Shown here one piece after another: positions 27,749 to 37,369 of a DNA stretch of 63,263 bases. The notes under the pieces are model-generated. The model made no database searches. It worked only from the letters and a program-made list of their open reading frames with translations, and was not told where the DNA came from. Source of the DNA: Anaerolineae bacterium (GTDB lineage Bacteria > Chloroflexota > Anaerolineae > Promineifilales > Promineifilaceae). The stretch lies in assembly GCA_023384355.1 (NCBI GenBank), contig JAHDWL010000005.1, positions 27,351 through 90,613 of the forward strand, written 5' to 3'. The position numbers and the translations under genes are program-made. Position 1 is the stretch's first letter, and each line of letters opens with the position of its first letter.

Positions 27749-29113
27749 ATGAGTTTGATCACCGATCCTGTTCCTGTTCCCGATCATTCCTTGCGCGTTC
27801 GGATCCCGTTCGTCAGCACATCGTTTGCCCAAGACCTGTGGTATTACGCTTTGTTGTGGCCGGTATGGTGGGCCTTGGGAATCGACCAACTTCTGCTGCC
27901 ATTTTTTGTAATCTATGAGATGGTTCGCTCCCTCATCAGGAACAACTGGCTTCTCCGACTCAACACGACCACAAAATTTGCATCGCTTCTGGCGCTTTGG
28001 TGGGTGGTCCCAATCATCTGGGCAGATCGCGAGTTTCTCGACATCTTTCTCAAGGAAACTTCCTCTATTTGGTCACAAGCGCTTATTCTAATCCTTCTCC
28101 TGAACGAAATTCGCTCACGTCGTGACTGGTGGTTGGTTGTGGGGGCGATCTCAATCATGGCTACCTACACAGCAGCATCCAGCCTTATCTTCGCTGCCGG
28201 TATTTGGCAAGGTTCGTTTCCGTCAGCTGTTGGTGTTTTACTACCCTCCTCGCTCGTGGAGAATTCAGCCTTTTTCTCGTCGATCGCCATTCGGCGATTT
28301 GGATCTTTCGTGGAAGTCGCTGGACTATTTCCCTTTAGGTTGATGGGAATCTCGTGGTCGTTCAGCGCGCTCAGTATGATTTGTCTGCTGCTAATACCGT
28401 TTACCTATTGGCGTTTCCAGTTCTCACGCGGATACACTCGCCTACATTATCTAATAGTTCTTGTCGGCCTTCTGGTTGGCCTGTTGTTTACCGAGTCTCG
28501 CTTTGCATATCTTGGCTTTCTTGCAGGGGTTGCCTTGTACTGCATACTGCGTCTGGGACTGCTTCGTGAACCGAATCTTCCATTAACAATCGCTCTGATC
28601 CTGGTGGGTACAGGGACCGCACTTCTATTCGGCTACCTGGCTTTAGGACCAATTCTCGAAACCTTCCGATCAACATTCATCGATCTTAGGCCAGGTAGTT
28701 GGTTTGAGCGGCTCAATATTTATGTGGTGACGCTACAATTGCTGCCAAAACATTTTATCGCTGGCTGGGGTGTGCCGGTTCGTATCCCAGGCACATCCAG
28801 CGTCTACTCCGCAGGAACACACAGCAGTTATCTGGGCATGCTGTTCCAGCATGGCGTGGTTGGTCTGCTCCTGTATATGGGATTATGGTTGTCCATTTGG
28901 CGCGCCGTTTTCAGAGGTTTACGACGACACCATGCGAACCAGTATGAGTCCCTTTTTTGGATGGCTATCACGTTTGCCTTTTTAGCTTTCAATCTGCGAG
29001 AGGCCGCCGATACATGGTGGTGGGATCTAACAATACTTTTTGTGATATGGCTCCAATGGGGACTAGTAATGACAGCTCCTCAAGCGCTCAACCCTAACAA
29101 ATCTCATGGATAA
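27749..29113 (+). CDS. O-antigen ligase/polymerase-type membrane protein (Wzy-like)
   Basis: A 454-residue protein with about twelve transmembrane segments and a long loop before the last helices. The loop GWGVPVRIPGTSSVYSAGTHSSYLGML carries the H-S-S-Y-L pattern of the Wzy/WaaL superfamily (often written as HNxxL), followed by GVVGLLLYMGL. FTESRFAYLGFLAG is the upstream SRSxxL-like motif. It overlaps the next gene by 8 bp. Probably polymerises repeat units. Confidence 0.8.
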   Translation: MSLITDPVPVPDHSLRVRIPFVSTSFAQDLWYYALLWPVWWALGIDQLLLPFFVIYEMVRSLIRNNWLLRLNTTTKFASLLALWWVVPIIWADREFLDIFLKETSSIWSQALILILLLNEIRSRRDWWLVVGAISIMATYTAASSLIFAAGIWQGSFPSAVGVLLPSSLVENSAFFSSIAIRRFGSFVEVAGLFPFRLMGISWSFSALSMICLLLIPFTYWRFQFSRGYTRLHYLIVLVGLLVGLLFTESRFAYLGFLAGVALYCILRLGLLREPNLPLTIALILVGTGTALLFGYLALGPILETFRSTFIDLRPGSWFERLNIYVVTLQLLPKHFIAGWGVPVRIPGTSSVYSAGTHSSYLGMLFQHGVVGLLLYMGLWLSIWRAVFRGLRRHHANQYESLFWMAITFAFLAFNLREAADTWWWDLTILFVIWLQWGLVMTAPQALNPNKSHG

Positions 29114-29930
29114 AACCGATCTCACTACCAGCGTTTCAAACATCAATACAGTCAACATATTTGGCGTCCGTATTCATGCACTAACGATTGCGGAGCTGCA
29201 CCAAATCATCGCTGAAGTAATCCAAAACGATCAGCGCGCTCTGGTATTAAATGTCAACGTTCATGCGCTTAATCTGGCTAATAAACATCCGTGGCTTCGG
29301 GATGCGTTGAACGAAGCCGAAATCGTGTTTTGCGATGGAGCCGGGGTCATCTTTGGTGCTCAACTTTTGGGTCAACAAATACCAGAGCGAATCACCTACG
29401 CCGACTGGTTCTGGCAATTAGGAGAATTGGCAGAAGCGAATGGATACTCAATGTATTTCCTTGGTGCAAAACCAGGGATCGCTAAAAAAGCGGCCGAAAT
29501 CATGATCCAGCGATTCCCCCGCCTGAAGATCATAGGCACCCATAATGGTTACTTTGACAAAACTTCCAGCAGCGCTGAAAACGAAGCAGTCATCCACGAG
29601 ATCAACAGCCTCTCGCCTGATATCCTCACTGTTGGAATGGGGATGCCATTGCAGGAGCGTTGGCTTCATGAGAACTGGGATAAACTAAATGTACATGTCG
29701 GATTGGCTGGTGGAGCGGTCTTCGATTATATCTCCGGCGAATTAAAACGTGCTCCGACCTGGATGAATAATAATGGTCTCGAGTGGTTGGGACGGTTGGC
29801 AATCGAGCCTCGCAGGTTATGGCATCGCTATCTCATAGGTAACCCTTTGTTCATTGGACATATTCTAGGCGAACGATTTCTGGGTTATCGAACACCACGG
29901 GCTTCAAGCCGCGATCGGTACATTTTCTAA
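29106..29930 (+). CDS. WecG/TagA/CpsF-family glycosyltransferase
   Basis: A 274-residue GT26-type enzyme, homologous in motif order to that at 14666: VLNVNVHALNLANK, FCDGAGVIFGAQLLG, YFLGAKPGIAKKAAE, VGMGMPLQERWLHEN and GLAGGAVFDYISGELKRAP. It starts inside the upstream polymerase gene (8-bp overlap). It likely adds the second sugar to the lipid-linked precursor made by the initiating transferase at 30895. Confidence 0.87.
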   Translation: MDKTDLTTSVSNINTVNIFGVRIHALTIAELHQIIAEVIQNDQRALVLNVNVHALNLANKHPWLRDALNEAEIVFCDGAGVIFGAQLLGQQIPERITYADWFWQLGELAEANGYSMYFLGAKPGIAKKAAEIMIQRFPRLKIIGTHNGYFDKTSSSAENEAVIHEINSLSPDILTVGMGMPLQERWLHENWDKLNVHVGLAGGAVFDYISGELKRAPTWMNNNGLEWLGRLAIEPRRLWHRYLIGNPLFIGHILGERFLGYRTPRASSRDRYIF

Positions 29931-29966
29931 TTTGACTATGCCGTTTTATCCGAGGGTTTATTGATC

Positions 29967-30629
29967 ATGCTATTTAAAAAGATCGCTGACAACAGTGAAG
30001 ATAATTCTTACGCCACAACAATGCGCCGCAAGCGATTCGGGTTTTTTATGAGTTTGTTGGCCGGCGTACCCCGACCCTTGTCAATTCTTGATGTCGGCGG
30101 CACACAAGGATTTTGGGAGCGTATGGATTTCACTGATGAGCCAGGCATATCGATTACCCTGATCAATCTCAAGCCACAACCGGTTCGTTACGCTGGATTC
30201 ACTAGTATCATTGGTGATGCAACTGACTTGTCTGTCTTTTCCGACGATGCATTCGATGTGGTTTTCTCCAACTCCGTGATCGAACACGTTGGTGGTATCA
30301 ACGAACAAAGTCGGATGGCACAGGAGGTAATACGTGTAGGTCGTCGCTACTTCGTCCAGACACCTAACTACTATTTTCCCATCGAACCCCATTATCTCTT
30401 TCCCGGCTTTCAATGGCTTCCACTTGAAGTACGGGCCTGGCTATTGAATCACTTCAATTTGGGCTGGTCGAAACGCAAACCCACAATTGCCGAAGCGCGC
30501 GAATCAGTCGATTCGGTGCGGCTCTTGCGCAAGGATGAACTCCTGACCTTCTTTCCTCATACCAACCTCTATGAGGAAAAGTTAGCCGGACTAACCAAGT
30601 CCTTCGTAGTATATGACGGATGGGATTAG
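29967..30629 (+). CDS. SAM-dependent methyltransferase (class I)
   Basis: A 220-residue class I methyltransferase. Motif I is SILDVGGTQGFWE near 40, motif II-III falls in GDATDLSVFSDDAFDVVFSN and motif post-III in SVIEHVG, all typical of Methyltransf_11. The tail with RLLRKDELLTFFPHTNLYEE is typical of enzymes in sugar loci. The start could be the TTG at 29961, four bases after GAGGG, or the ATG at 29967. It might O-methylate the polysaccharide. Confidence 0.78.
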   Translation: MLFKKIADNSEDNSYATTMRRKRFGFFMSLLAGVPRPLSILDVGGTQGFWERMDFTDEPGISITLINLKPQPVRYAGFTSIIGDATDLSVFSDDAFDVVFSNSVIEHVGGINEQSRMAQEVIRVGRRYFVQTPNYYFPIEPHYLFPGFQWLPLEVRAWLLNHFNLGWSKRKPTIAEARESVDSVRLLRKDELLTFFPHTNLYEEKLAGLTKSFVVYDGWD

Positions 30630-30815
30630 GACCAATTCAAAACCCTTCAGGCTAGTCTTTCTCCAGCATATCCTTACTATCGACGATATCTGCCCACAGG
30701 GGCAAGTCCGGCATGGCAATAATTCCCCGGTACGCATCCTACCTCACAACCGGAAAGCCAGTAGATATGTGGAATAATGGCAAAAGTGCCCATTAACCGT
30801 CGTGTATTATTGTCA

Positions 30816-30843
30816 TTGATAAATCTGTCTTTCCGGTTAGAAT
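30816..30843 (+). promoter_or_regulatory. Promoter of the initiating sugar transferase gene
   Basis: TTGATA (30816-30821), 16-bp spacer, TAGAAT (30838-30843); each hexamer matches 5 of 6. The start site would be near 30850, giving a leader of about 45 nt. The remaining 185 bp of the gap before it show nothing recognisable. Confidence 0.7.
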
Positions 30844-30894
30844 AATCTCCCAAGTGAAGACCATTTACATGGTCCATAGGCAAGAGAAACGGTT

Positions 30895-32310
30895 ATGTTA
30901 AGGCGGTTTGGGGTAAATTACGCCATCTTCTCCATGGCGACCGATATCATTCTGACGTGTCTGGCCCTCTTTTTGGCCGAAAGATTGATACATTTCATCC
31001 CCCAGCACCTTACAAACGTCCGCGGCCAGGTTTTCGTTTTCCCCCATGTCTATCTTGTCATATCCGTATTATGGGGGATCACATTCCTCGTCCTGTCCGT
31101 CTACGATCCGAAGAAAATCTATCGTGCCATCGACGAATTCCAAATCGTCACGCTGGCGACGGTGGCGTCCGCCCTGCTCTTCGCCGGGTTGTTGTTCTTG
31201 ACGAAACGCGACTTCTCCCGCTGGGTATTCGTCATATTCGTCACCCTCGACATGGTCTTCTTGTTAGGCTGGCGTATCCTGGCCCGAATTGTCTTCCGCG
31301 TCGGCCGGATGCCCGTCGCTGACCGCCAGGTGTTGATCGTCGGCTCCGGTGAGGCCGGTCAACGAGTCGGTCAGATGATCCAGGAATACCGGGCGATGGG
31401 CCTCAACCTGACCGGCTTTCTGGGGGACGCCCCTGAGAATGAATCAAACCCGGATGAATTCGTCATCCATGTACTCGGCCGGGTCGAGGATGTACGTGAG
31501 GTCGTCAAGGAACAATCAATCCACGATGTCGTCATCGCCCTTCCCCAGCGCGAATACGCCCAGATAAATGAACTCGTCCTCGCGCTCCACGACTTGCCGG
31601 TGCAGGTCCGCGTCGTGCCCGACTATTTCAGTCTCGCGCTCTATCGCGCGACGGTGGAGGATTTTGGCGGGTTGCCCATGATCAATCTACGCGACCCAGC
31701 TCTCAACGAAGTCCAGCGCCTTGTCAAAAGAATCTTCGACCTGGTCATCGCCGGCACACTCATCGCCATACTCGCCCTGCCGATGGCGCTCATCACGCTG
31801 CTGATCAAGCTCGATTCCCCGGGGACCACCTTCTTCCGGCAACAACGGGTGGGCGAAAACGGCCGCCTCTTCTCGATGTACAAGTTCCGCTCCATGATCC
31901 CCGACGCGGACAAACTTATCGACGAGATGACGGAAATATCAGAAGATGGTCACCTGCTTTTCAAGAAAGAGAACGACCCCCGCGTGACCAGAGTCGGCCG
32001 GTTCCTGCGCCACACCAGCATGGACGAACTCCCGCAACTCTTTAACGTCATCAAGGGCGACATGAGTCTTGTTGGGCCGCGCCCCGAGCTCCCCTGGCTG
32101 GTGGGGCAATACGAACCTTGGCAACACAAGCGTTTGGCCGTGCCCCAGGGCATGACGGGCTGGTGGCAAATCAACGGCCGGGCTGACAAACCGCTCCACC
32201 TCCACACTGAAGAAGACTTGTACTACGTGCAAAACTACTCCCTGTGGATGGACATCTATATCCTCTTCAAGACCCCGTGGGTTGTGGTGCGTGGCAAAGG
32301 CGCTTATTGA
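30895..32310 (+). CDS. Undecaprenyl-phosphate sugar phosphotransferase (polyprenol phosphoglycosyl transferase)
   Basis: A 471-residue bacterial sugar transferase that starts polysaccharide repeat synthesis on undecaprenyl phosphate. The N-terminal half has about four membrane helices and a CoA-binding-like Rossmann domain ([20 protein letters not shown] near 147). The catalytic domain has [10 protein letters not shown], the reentrant helix, [46 protein letters not shown] and [14 protein letters not shown]. This is the WcaJ/WbaP-type layout. Confidence 0.93.
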   Translation: MLRRFGVNYAIFSMATDIILTCLALFLAERLIHFIPQHLTNVRGQVFVFPHVYLVISVLWGITFLVLSVYDPKKIYRAIDEFQIVTLATVASALLFAGLLFLTKRDFSRWVFVIFVTLDMVFLLGWRILARIVFRVGRMPVADRQVLIVGSGEAGQRVGQMIQEYRAMGLNLTGFLGDAPENESNPDEFVIHVLGRVEDVREVVKEQSIHDVVIALPQREYAQINELVLALHDLPVQVRVVPDYFSLALYRATVEDFGGLPMINLRDPALNEVQRLVKRIFDLVIAGTLIAILALPMALITLLIKLDSPGTTFFRQQRVGENGRLFSMYKFRSMIPDADKLIDEMTEISEDGHLLFKKENDPRVTRVGRFLRHTSMDELPQLFNVIKGDMSLVGPRPELPWLVGQYEPWQHKRLAVPQGMTGWWQINGRADKPLHLHTEEDLYYVQNYSLWMDIYILFKTPWVVVRGKGAY

Positions 32311-32438
32311 TCCGCAACGCATCCGGACTGCGGGCAGATCAAAAAAACAGTTTCATTGAATGACGGCTTTCATGTAATTTCAGTGGAAGCCTGTCATAAT
32401 TGCGCATCTGTCTGAATACCCCAGACTATTCATCCACA

Positions 32439-33737
32439 ATGTCCGGTACACCTGAACAAACCCATCCGCAAACCTCGTCGCGATGGATTGCAATTGAGGG
32501 AATAGCCCTGGTCATTGCTACCCCCTTCCTGTTCTTCCCGGAGTTCCTGCCGTTTGCGACGTTGGCGGCTCTATTGGCCCTCGGTATATTATGGCTCGCG
32601 TCCATTAAAACAATTGTTCTCCCGGCCACTCCCTTCAATCTCATACTTGTTTTCTGGGGAATAGCGCTGATGGTGGGCATCATGGTTTCGGCTGACCCGG
32701 CAGACACACTTCCCAAAGCAACTGGAGCAATATTAGGCCTGGCCGTTTGGCGCTTTCTTGTCATCAGCCTCCAGAATGCGCGTCATGTTTCCCTCGCTGT
32801 GGTCGTATTGTTGTTAACAGGAATCGCCTTGAGTTTTCTCGGCATTGCCAGTCTGGATGGGTTAACCAAGATTCCCGTCCTCGCCAACTTTAACCCTTTT
32901 CAATCAACATTATTTTCAGGGCTTGGCGGCCATATCAACCAGGTCGGTGGACTTATCTGTCTCTTCCTGCCGCTTCTGGTTTCAATGTCAATTTTCCCGC
33001 CACCCGAATTTCGTCGTGTTGCGCCCCGCGCGATTCTCATCACGGCAACGCTGCTTGTGACATTAATCCTGATTCTCTCCCAATCACGCAGCGGCTGGAT
33101 TGGCTCCGCATTCGGTTGTTTTTTATTGCTTGTGTTATGGGCGCTCATTTCGCCTGACTCGCGTCACCGAAGAATATTGCGTCTGGCCGCCTCCGCATTC
33201 GTTATCAGTATGTTCGTCGGCATTGTCTGGATTGGCCCATCCCGCATCCTTGACCTGTGGCTAAATCCTCCACGGGAAACAACCATAGGGACATTGACTA
33301 CATTGAATTACCGCAAAGTGCTGTGGCCCTGGGCAGTCGAAGCCGTCAACGATTTCCCGTTCACCGGCATCGGTCTGGGGGCTTTCAGGCAGGTAATTCC
33401 CCGCATTTATCCGCTCTCAATGGGGCCGGACGTCGATATCAGCCATGCCCACAATATCTTTCTTCAAACAGCTCTGGACGTGGGTTTGCCGGGCCTGATC
33501 GTTTATTTGGCTCTACTGTTTGTCGCTCTGGCAGTTGGGTGGCGAGTCGCCCGACACGATAACGATTTCCGCCCCATCAGTATCGGTCTCGTGTGCGGAC
33601 TTGTGGCCGTCCATATTTTTGGGCTTGTTGATGCGCAGGTGATTGGTTCGAAGCCGGGGATAATCCTCTGGTTCTCGCTCGGCTTGCTTGCCGCCATGAA
33701 CAAGATCGTCTTTCCGCCGGCTCAATCCGACTCCTAA
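32439..33737 (+). CDS. O-antigen ligase/polymerase-type membrane protein
   Basis: A 432-residue protein with about twelve hydrophobic segments. SQSRSGWIGSAFGCFLLL is the SRSxxL-like motif near 220 and the late periplasmic loop has DFPFTGIGLGAFRQ then DISHAHNIFLQTALDVGLPGL, the H-N-x-x-L signature of Wzy/WaaL. I use the ATG at 32439; the frame's TTG at 32400 falls on the last base of a CATAAT box (32395-32400). It is the second such protein in the locus and ends 4 bp into the convergent aldolase gene. Confidence 0.82.
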   Translation: MSGTPEQTHPQTSSRWIAIEGIALVIATPFLFFPEFLPFATLAALLALGILWLASIKTIVLPATPFNLILVFWGIALMVGIMVSADPADTLPKATGAILGLAVWRFLVISLQNARHVSLAVVVLLLTGIALSFLGIASLDGLTKIPVLANFNPFQSTLFSGLGGHINQVGGLICLFLPLLVSMSIFPPPEFRRVAPRAILITATLLVTLILILSQSRSGWIGSAFGCFLLLVLWALISPDSRHRRILRLAASAFVISMFVGIVWIGPSRILDLWLNPPRETTIGTLTTLNYRKVLWPWAVEAVNDFPFTGIGLGAFRQVIPRIYPLSMGPDVDISHAHNIFLQTALDVGLPGLIVYLALLFVALAVGWRVARHDNDFRPISIGLVCGLVAVHIFGLVDAQVIGSKPGIILWFSLGLLAAMNKIVFPPAQSDS

Positions 33738-34468
33738 TCAGGGCCAACGCCCCATCGACGGCGAAACTCCCCGGCCTCGCCCTCTCGCTCCAAACCCATC
33801 CTGCGCCGCATTTGCAATAATTTGGCCAACTCTTTATGTTCAATCGGCCCGCCTCTGCCCAACTGGGCCAGCATGAAATGGATGCGCGCATTCTGTTCGA
33901 CTGTCTCCAGCCGCATGAATGCCTGGGTCAACGAGGTGCCCACGGTCAGCGTGCCGTGGCGTTCGAGGATGATGGCGTCGTGATGGCGGATGAGTTCGCG
34001 AATCGCGCCTGCCCCCTCATCGCTGGAGGACATCACGTAAGGAGCCATCGGGATCATTCCCAACAGGACAATCACCTCCGGCAGCAGGGGTGTGTCCATT
34101 GGAATACCGGCGATAGACAGGGCGACGGTGATCGGCGGGTGGGCATGGACGGCCGCGGAAACGTCCGGGCGCTGCCGATAAGCCTCCAAATGCATGGGAA
34201 GTTCGCTCGTCGGCTTCAGCCCCCGGCGTGCCTCCGTCGGATAACCAATGACCTGGCCATTGTTGTCGACGATTAGAAGCTGTTCCGGACGGAGAAGCCC
34301 CTTGTGTAATCCCGATGGCGTGATGAGGATTCGTTTATCGTCGAGGCGAACAGACAGGTTACCCTCGAACCCGCACAGCAAGCCACGCTCATACATCATC
34401 TTTCCGACTTGAACAATCTCTTGACGCAAAGCCCCTTCGCGGGCGTCCCGGGCATAGGCTCCACTCAT
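33734..34468 (-). CDS. Class II aldolase/adducin-family protein (L-fuculose-phosphate aldolase-like)
   Basis: A 244-residue zinc aldolase. SGLHKGLLRPEQLLIVD aligns with the substrate loop, LPMHLEAYRQRPDVSAAVHAHP has the catalytic acid and two metal histidines, and IILERHGTLTVG has the third histidine region. Its start overlaps the PanE-like stop by 4 bp, so it is coupled to a 2-keto-acid reductase. The substrate is unknown; fuculose-1-phosphate is only the family name. Confidence 0.83.
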   Translation of the reverse strand: MSGAYARDAREGALRQEIVQVGKMMYERGLLCGFEGNLSVRLDDKRILITPSGLHKGLLRPEQLLIVDNNGQVIGYPTEARRGLKPTSELPMHLEAYRQRPDVSAAVHAHPPITVALSIAGIPMDTPLLPEVIVLLGMIPMAPYVMSSSDEGAGAIRELIRHHDAIILERHGTLTVGTSLTQAFMRLETVEQNARIHFMLAQLGRGGPIEHKELAKLLQMRRRMGLEREGEAGEFRRRWGVGPD

Positions 34469-35526
34469 ACAGCTACCTCACCTCGTTCGTATTCTCGCAC
34501 GACAACCAGCAACCGGTCAGGCCGGCGGTCAAAATATTCACGTCGCCCCGGATCACGAGCCAGTGACAGGAGCGTGTCATTCAGCGCTGCATTGACCGGC
34601 GCTATTATACCCGCCGCCCGTCCGGCAGCCGCGATAGCCCCATTTTGAAAGACAACCTCGCTCCGACCCTTCGCGTTTGCCAGATCGATATGAAATGAAG
34701 GCATCTTATCGCCCCGGCCACGCTCGATCACCTGAATAAAGACCAGTTGTAATAAAAAGTCCGGAGCATATGCCAGCGAGCGCGCCAGCGGCCGCGCCGT
34801 CGCTCCGGGCAGATTTATGACATCAATCCCCAGCCGTTTCATCACCGCCAGAGCCTCGCGCATCATACGCATCTCCAAATCGAAAACTTCCCGCTGACGG
34901 TAAAGTTCAGCCGGCGGGCGATTGAGAATGGCCGAAGAGGCATTGCCCATAATGTTGAGAAAAGCTTTTGACCACTTCATCGCCCGATAGTCAGTCAGTC
35001 CCCCAGCGTTGATATCCGCTTCACGGAACATCGTCACCCACTCAGCGACAGATTGACCCGGCAAGACCGGAGCGATGCCCAGGCCCCGCCCCGACCGTTC
35101 CACCAGCAGATGATTCGGGGCGCGGCGGCTGATGGGAATGGTCACTGAACCGGCCAGCGTTCGCTCCTTCCCGAATTGATCGGCGATTATATTTTCCACT
35201 CCAATGCCGTTCTGAGTGCTCATCACACGCGCGGGCAAGAGATTCGTTTCAGCCAGGTGTTGGACCGCTTCCGCCAGATCATAGGCCTTCATGCCCATGA
35301 TTACCAGATCACAGGAGGGTAATGATTCCAGCGCCGCAGCCAATTGGTCCTCAACCTGCACCGGCGCACGCCGGGTAACATTTTCCTGGGTGATGAGTAA
35401 GCCTTCCCGGCGGATGGCCGCGGCCGTTGACGCCCGGGAGACGAGCACCACCTTATGGCCGACAAGAGCCAGCATTCCGCCCAGATACCCGCCGACCGCT
35501 CCCGCCCCATAGACTGCAATGTTCAT
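34465..35526 (-). CDS. Ketopantoate reductase-family dehydrogenase (PanE/ApbA-like)
   Basis: A 353-residue NADPH-dependent reductase. The N-terminal Rossmann motif is GAGAVGGYLGG (residues 7-17) and the C-terminal helical domain has WSKAFLNIMGNASSA with the catalytic lysine and asparagine region, and MPSFHIDLANAKGRSEVVFQNG with the substrate-binding part. It is longer than PanE (about 300). It sits in an operon between fmt (22 bp upstream) and the class II aldolase (4-bp overlap). True pantoate synthesis or another 2-keto acid is possible. Confidence 0.83.
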   Translation of the reverse strand: MNIAVYGAGAVGGYLGGMLALVGHKVVLVSRASTAAAIRREGLLITQENVTRRAPVQVEDQLAAALESLPSCDLVIMGMKAYDLAEAVQHLAETNLLPARVMSTQNGIGVENIIADQFGKERTLAGSVTIPISRRAPNHLLVERSGRGLGIAPVLPGQSVAEWVTMFREADINAGGLTDYRAMKWSKAFLNIMGNASSAILNRPPAELYRQREVFDLEMRMMREALAVMKRLGIDVINLPGATARPLARSLAYAPDFLLQLVFIQVIERGRGDKMPSFHIDLANAKGRSEVVFQNGAIAAAGRAAGIIAPVNAALNDTLLSLARDPGRREYFDRRPDRLLVVVREYERGEVAV

Positions 35527-35548
35527 GCCGAGAATCCGAAGAAATGCG

Positions 35549-36490
35549 TCAGGCTGGAGGTTGCGTCAGAATGCTGCCAATAAAATCGGGGCGGCCACGA
35601 GCGAAATCCGCGGCGGCGGTCGGCCGTTTGCCGGGCAATTGCACCACTTCGAGAACAACCGATCCTTCCCCGGCCGCCACGGTCAGGCCCTCAGCGCCAG
35701 TCGTCACCAATCCCGGCTCCCCGGCCGGTTGCGGACCGGAAATCGGGCGCGCGCTCAAGACCTTGAGCGATTCGCCCGCCAAGAAGGTATACGCACCGGG
35801 CCACGGCGTCATTGCCCGCACAAGTCGGTCGATGGTCGCCGCGTCCTGCCGCCAGTCGATCGCGCCCGCCTCCTTGCGGATCATCGGCGCATAGGTGGAA
35901 GCAGCATCATCCTGCGGTTGCGGCAGCAGATGACCGGCCAGGATGTCGCCCAAATAGCGACGCAGCATCTCCGCGCCCAACGCCGCCAAACGATCGTGCA
36001 AGGTGGCGCTCGTCTCGCGTGGGCCGATGTCGATCGCCTCCTGGACGTACATCCCTCCCGTATCCAACCCTTCATCCATCTGCATAAGCGTGACGCCGGT
36101 CGTCGCGTCACCGGACAGGACAGCATGCTGGATGGGCGACGCGCCACGCCACCGCGGCAAAAGCGAAGCGTGGACATTGAGGCTGCCCCTGCTCGGCAGA
36201 TAGAGCACATGTGGGCGAAGAATCTGGCCGAACGCAGCCACGACGATAAGGTCGGGCTGCCAGGCGCGCAATGGCTCGGCCGCCTCCTCTTTGCGGAGCG
36301 ATTGAGGTTGATAGACCGAGATGTCGGCTGCCTCAGCGACAACCTTGACCGGCGAGGGTCTCATCTTGTTGCCTCGTCCGGCCGGTTTGTCCGGTTGCGT
36401 AACGACCCCAACGACCGCCTGGGTTTCAATAAGGGTTTGCAGGCACGGCACGGCGAATTCCGGCGTGCCCATAAAGACGATTCTTGCCAC
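35549..36490 (-). CDS. fmt: Methionyl-tRNA formyltransferase
   Basis: A 313-residue enzyme that formylates initiator Met-tRNA. FMGTPEFAVPCLQTL opens the fold, QPDKPAGRG and the catalytic FGQILRPHVLYLPSRGSLNVHASLLP (shown as FGQIL, NVHASLLPRWRGASPIQ) follow, with the catalytic N-H pair and the D in MDEGLDTGGM. The C-terminal OB-like domain is present. It starts a three-gene operon; the -10 is 6 nt from the ATG. The def gene is not adjacent. Confidence 0.94.
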   Translation of the reverse strand: MARIVFMGTPEFAVPCLQTLIETQAVVGVVTQPDKPAGRGNKMRPSPVKVVAEAADISVYQPQSLRKEEAAEPLRAWQPDLIVVAAFGQILRPHVLYLPSRGSLNVHASLLPRWRGASPIQHAVLSGDATTGVTLMQMDEGLDTGGMYVQEAIDIGPRETSATLHDRLAALGAEMLRRYLGDILAGHLLPQPQDDAASTYAPMIRKEAGAIDWRQDAATIDRLVRAMTPWPGAYTFLAGESLKVLSARPISGPQPAGEPGLVTTGAEGLTVAAGEGSVVLEVVQLPGKRPTAAADFARGRPDFIGSILTQPPA

Positions 36491-36496
36491 GCGGTC

Positions 36497-36502
36497 ATTC
36501 TA
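36497..36502 (-). promoter_or_regulatory. Extended -10 of fmt
   Basis: The minus strand reads TGCTAGAAT, an extended -10 with TAGAAT at 36497-36502, ending 6 nt before the ATG at 36490. A TCGTCA at 36520-36525 lies 17 bp upstream as -35. The transcript should be leaderless. Confidence 0.6.
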
Positions 36503-36518
36503 GCATGGCCCTTACTGG

Positions 36519-36546
36519 TTGACGAACCCGGAAACTGTAATATCAT
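36519..36546 (+). promoter_or_regulatory. Promoter of the DUF4013 gene
   Basis: TTGACG (36519-36524), 16-bp spacer, TATCAT (36541-36546). Its -35 overlaps that of the divergent fmt promoter. The leader of about 64 nt contains an AAGGAG Shine-Dalgarno for the ATG at 36617. Confidence 0.6.
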
Positions 36547-36616
36547 GTAACCGGTCTCGCAACTTTCCTTCGTCGGCCACGTATTTTGATTATCAGATTT
36601 TATTAAGGAGATTCAA

Positions 36617-37342
36617 ATGGACATCAATAAGGCATTTCGATTTGTACCGGAAGACAAGCAATGGGTGAGCAAGCTCCTTATTGCCGTGGTCGTATCGCTC
36701 TTCTCCTTCCTCATCATTCCCGCATTCTTTCTGGGAGGATATTCAATCAAGATCGTACGCCAGGTCATGAATGGACAGTGGGACGGACTGCCCGAATGGG
36801 ATGATTGGGGAAAGCTGTTCAAGGATGGATTCTTTGTCGCTATCGCGGAGATGATCTACACGCTGCCATTCATTATCCTCATAATCATCGTCGGCGGTGC
36901 CAGCGGGGGCTTTGCAAGCCTCGCTGACAGCGGGAGTGGAGACGCAGCAGGATTAATCGCCGGCGGCGGATTCACCCTGATGTTGTGTCTGGTAGGAATA
37001 TTCATCATCGCCCTGCTGCTCATCGCACCCGCGCTCACGATCCAGTACGCCATGAAAGACGACTTCGGAGCCCTGTTTCGCGTCAGTGAAATTTTAGGTA
37101 TTGTCCGGAACAACCTGTCCGACATACTGATCGTTTTCGTCATCATGATCGTTGCTGGCTTTGCCATCTCCATCGTATCCGGCATCCTGGGGCTTATCCC
37201 CTGCCTTGGCTGGATCGCGGCCGTCATCATCGGTCTGGCGTTTGGCCCATACCTCACCTTTGTAGTCGGTCACCTCTACGGCCAGATTGCAGCCAAAATA
37301 TTGGGCAACAAAACCGGCGGATCCATTTCCGGCATGGCCTGA
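36617..37342 (+). CDS. DUF4013 integral membrane protein
   Basis: A 241-residue protein with about six transmembrane helices. The opening KAFRFVPEDKQWVSKLLIAVV and GGYSIKIVRQVMNGQWDGLPEWDDWGKLFKDG (the LPEWDDWGKLFKDG part) are characteristic of DUF4013. The C-terminus has GLAFGPYLTFVVGHLYGQIA. No catalytic motif is visible and the role is unknown. It stands alone between its own promoter and a strong terminator. Confidence 0.85.
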   Translation: MDINKAFRFVPEDKQWVSKLLIAVVVSLFSFLIIPAFFLGGYSIKIVRQVMNGQWDGLPEWDDWGKLFKDGFFVAIAEMIYTLPFIILIIIVGGASGGFASLADSGSGDAAGLIAGGGFTLMLCLVGIFIIALLLIAPALTIQYAMKDDFGALFRVSEILGIVRNNLSDILIVFVIMIVAGFAISIVSGILGLIPCLGWIAAVIIGLAFGPYLTFVVGHLYGQIAAKILGNKTGGSISGMA

Positions 37343-37369
37343 TAGCCACCCTGCAAACCAATAACAAAA

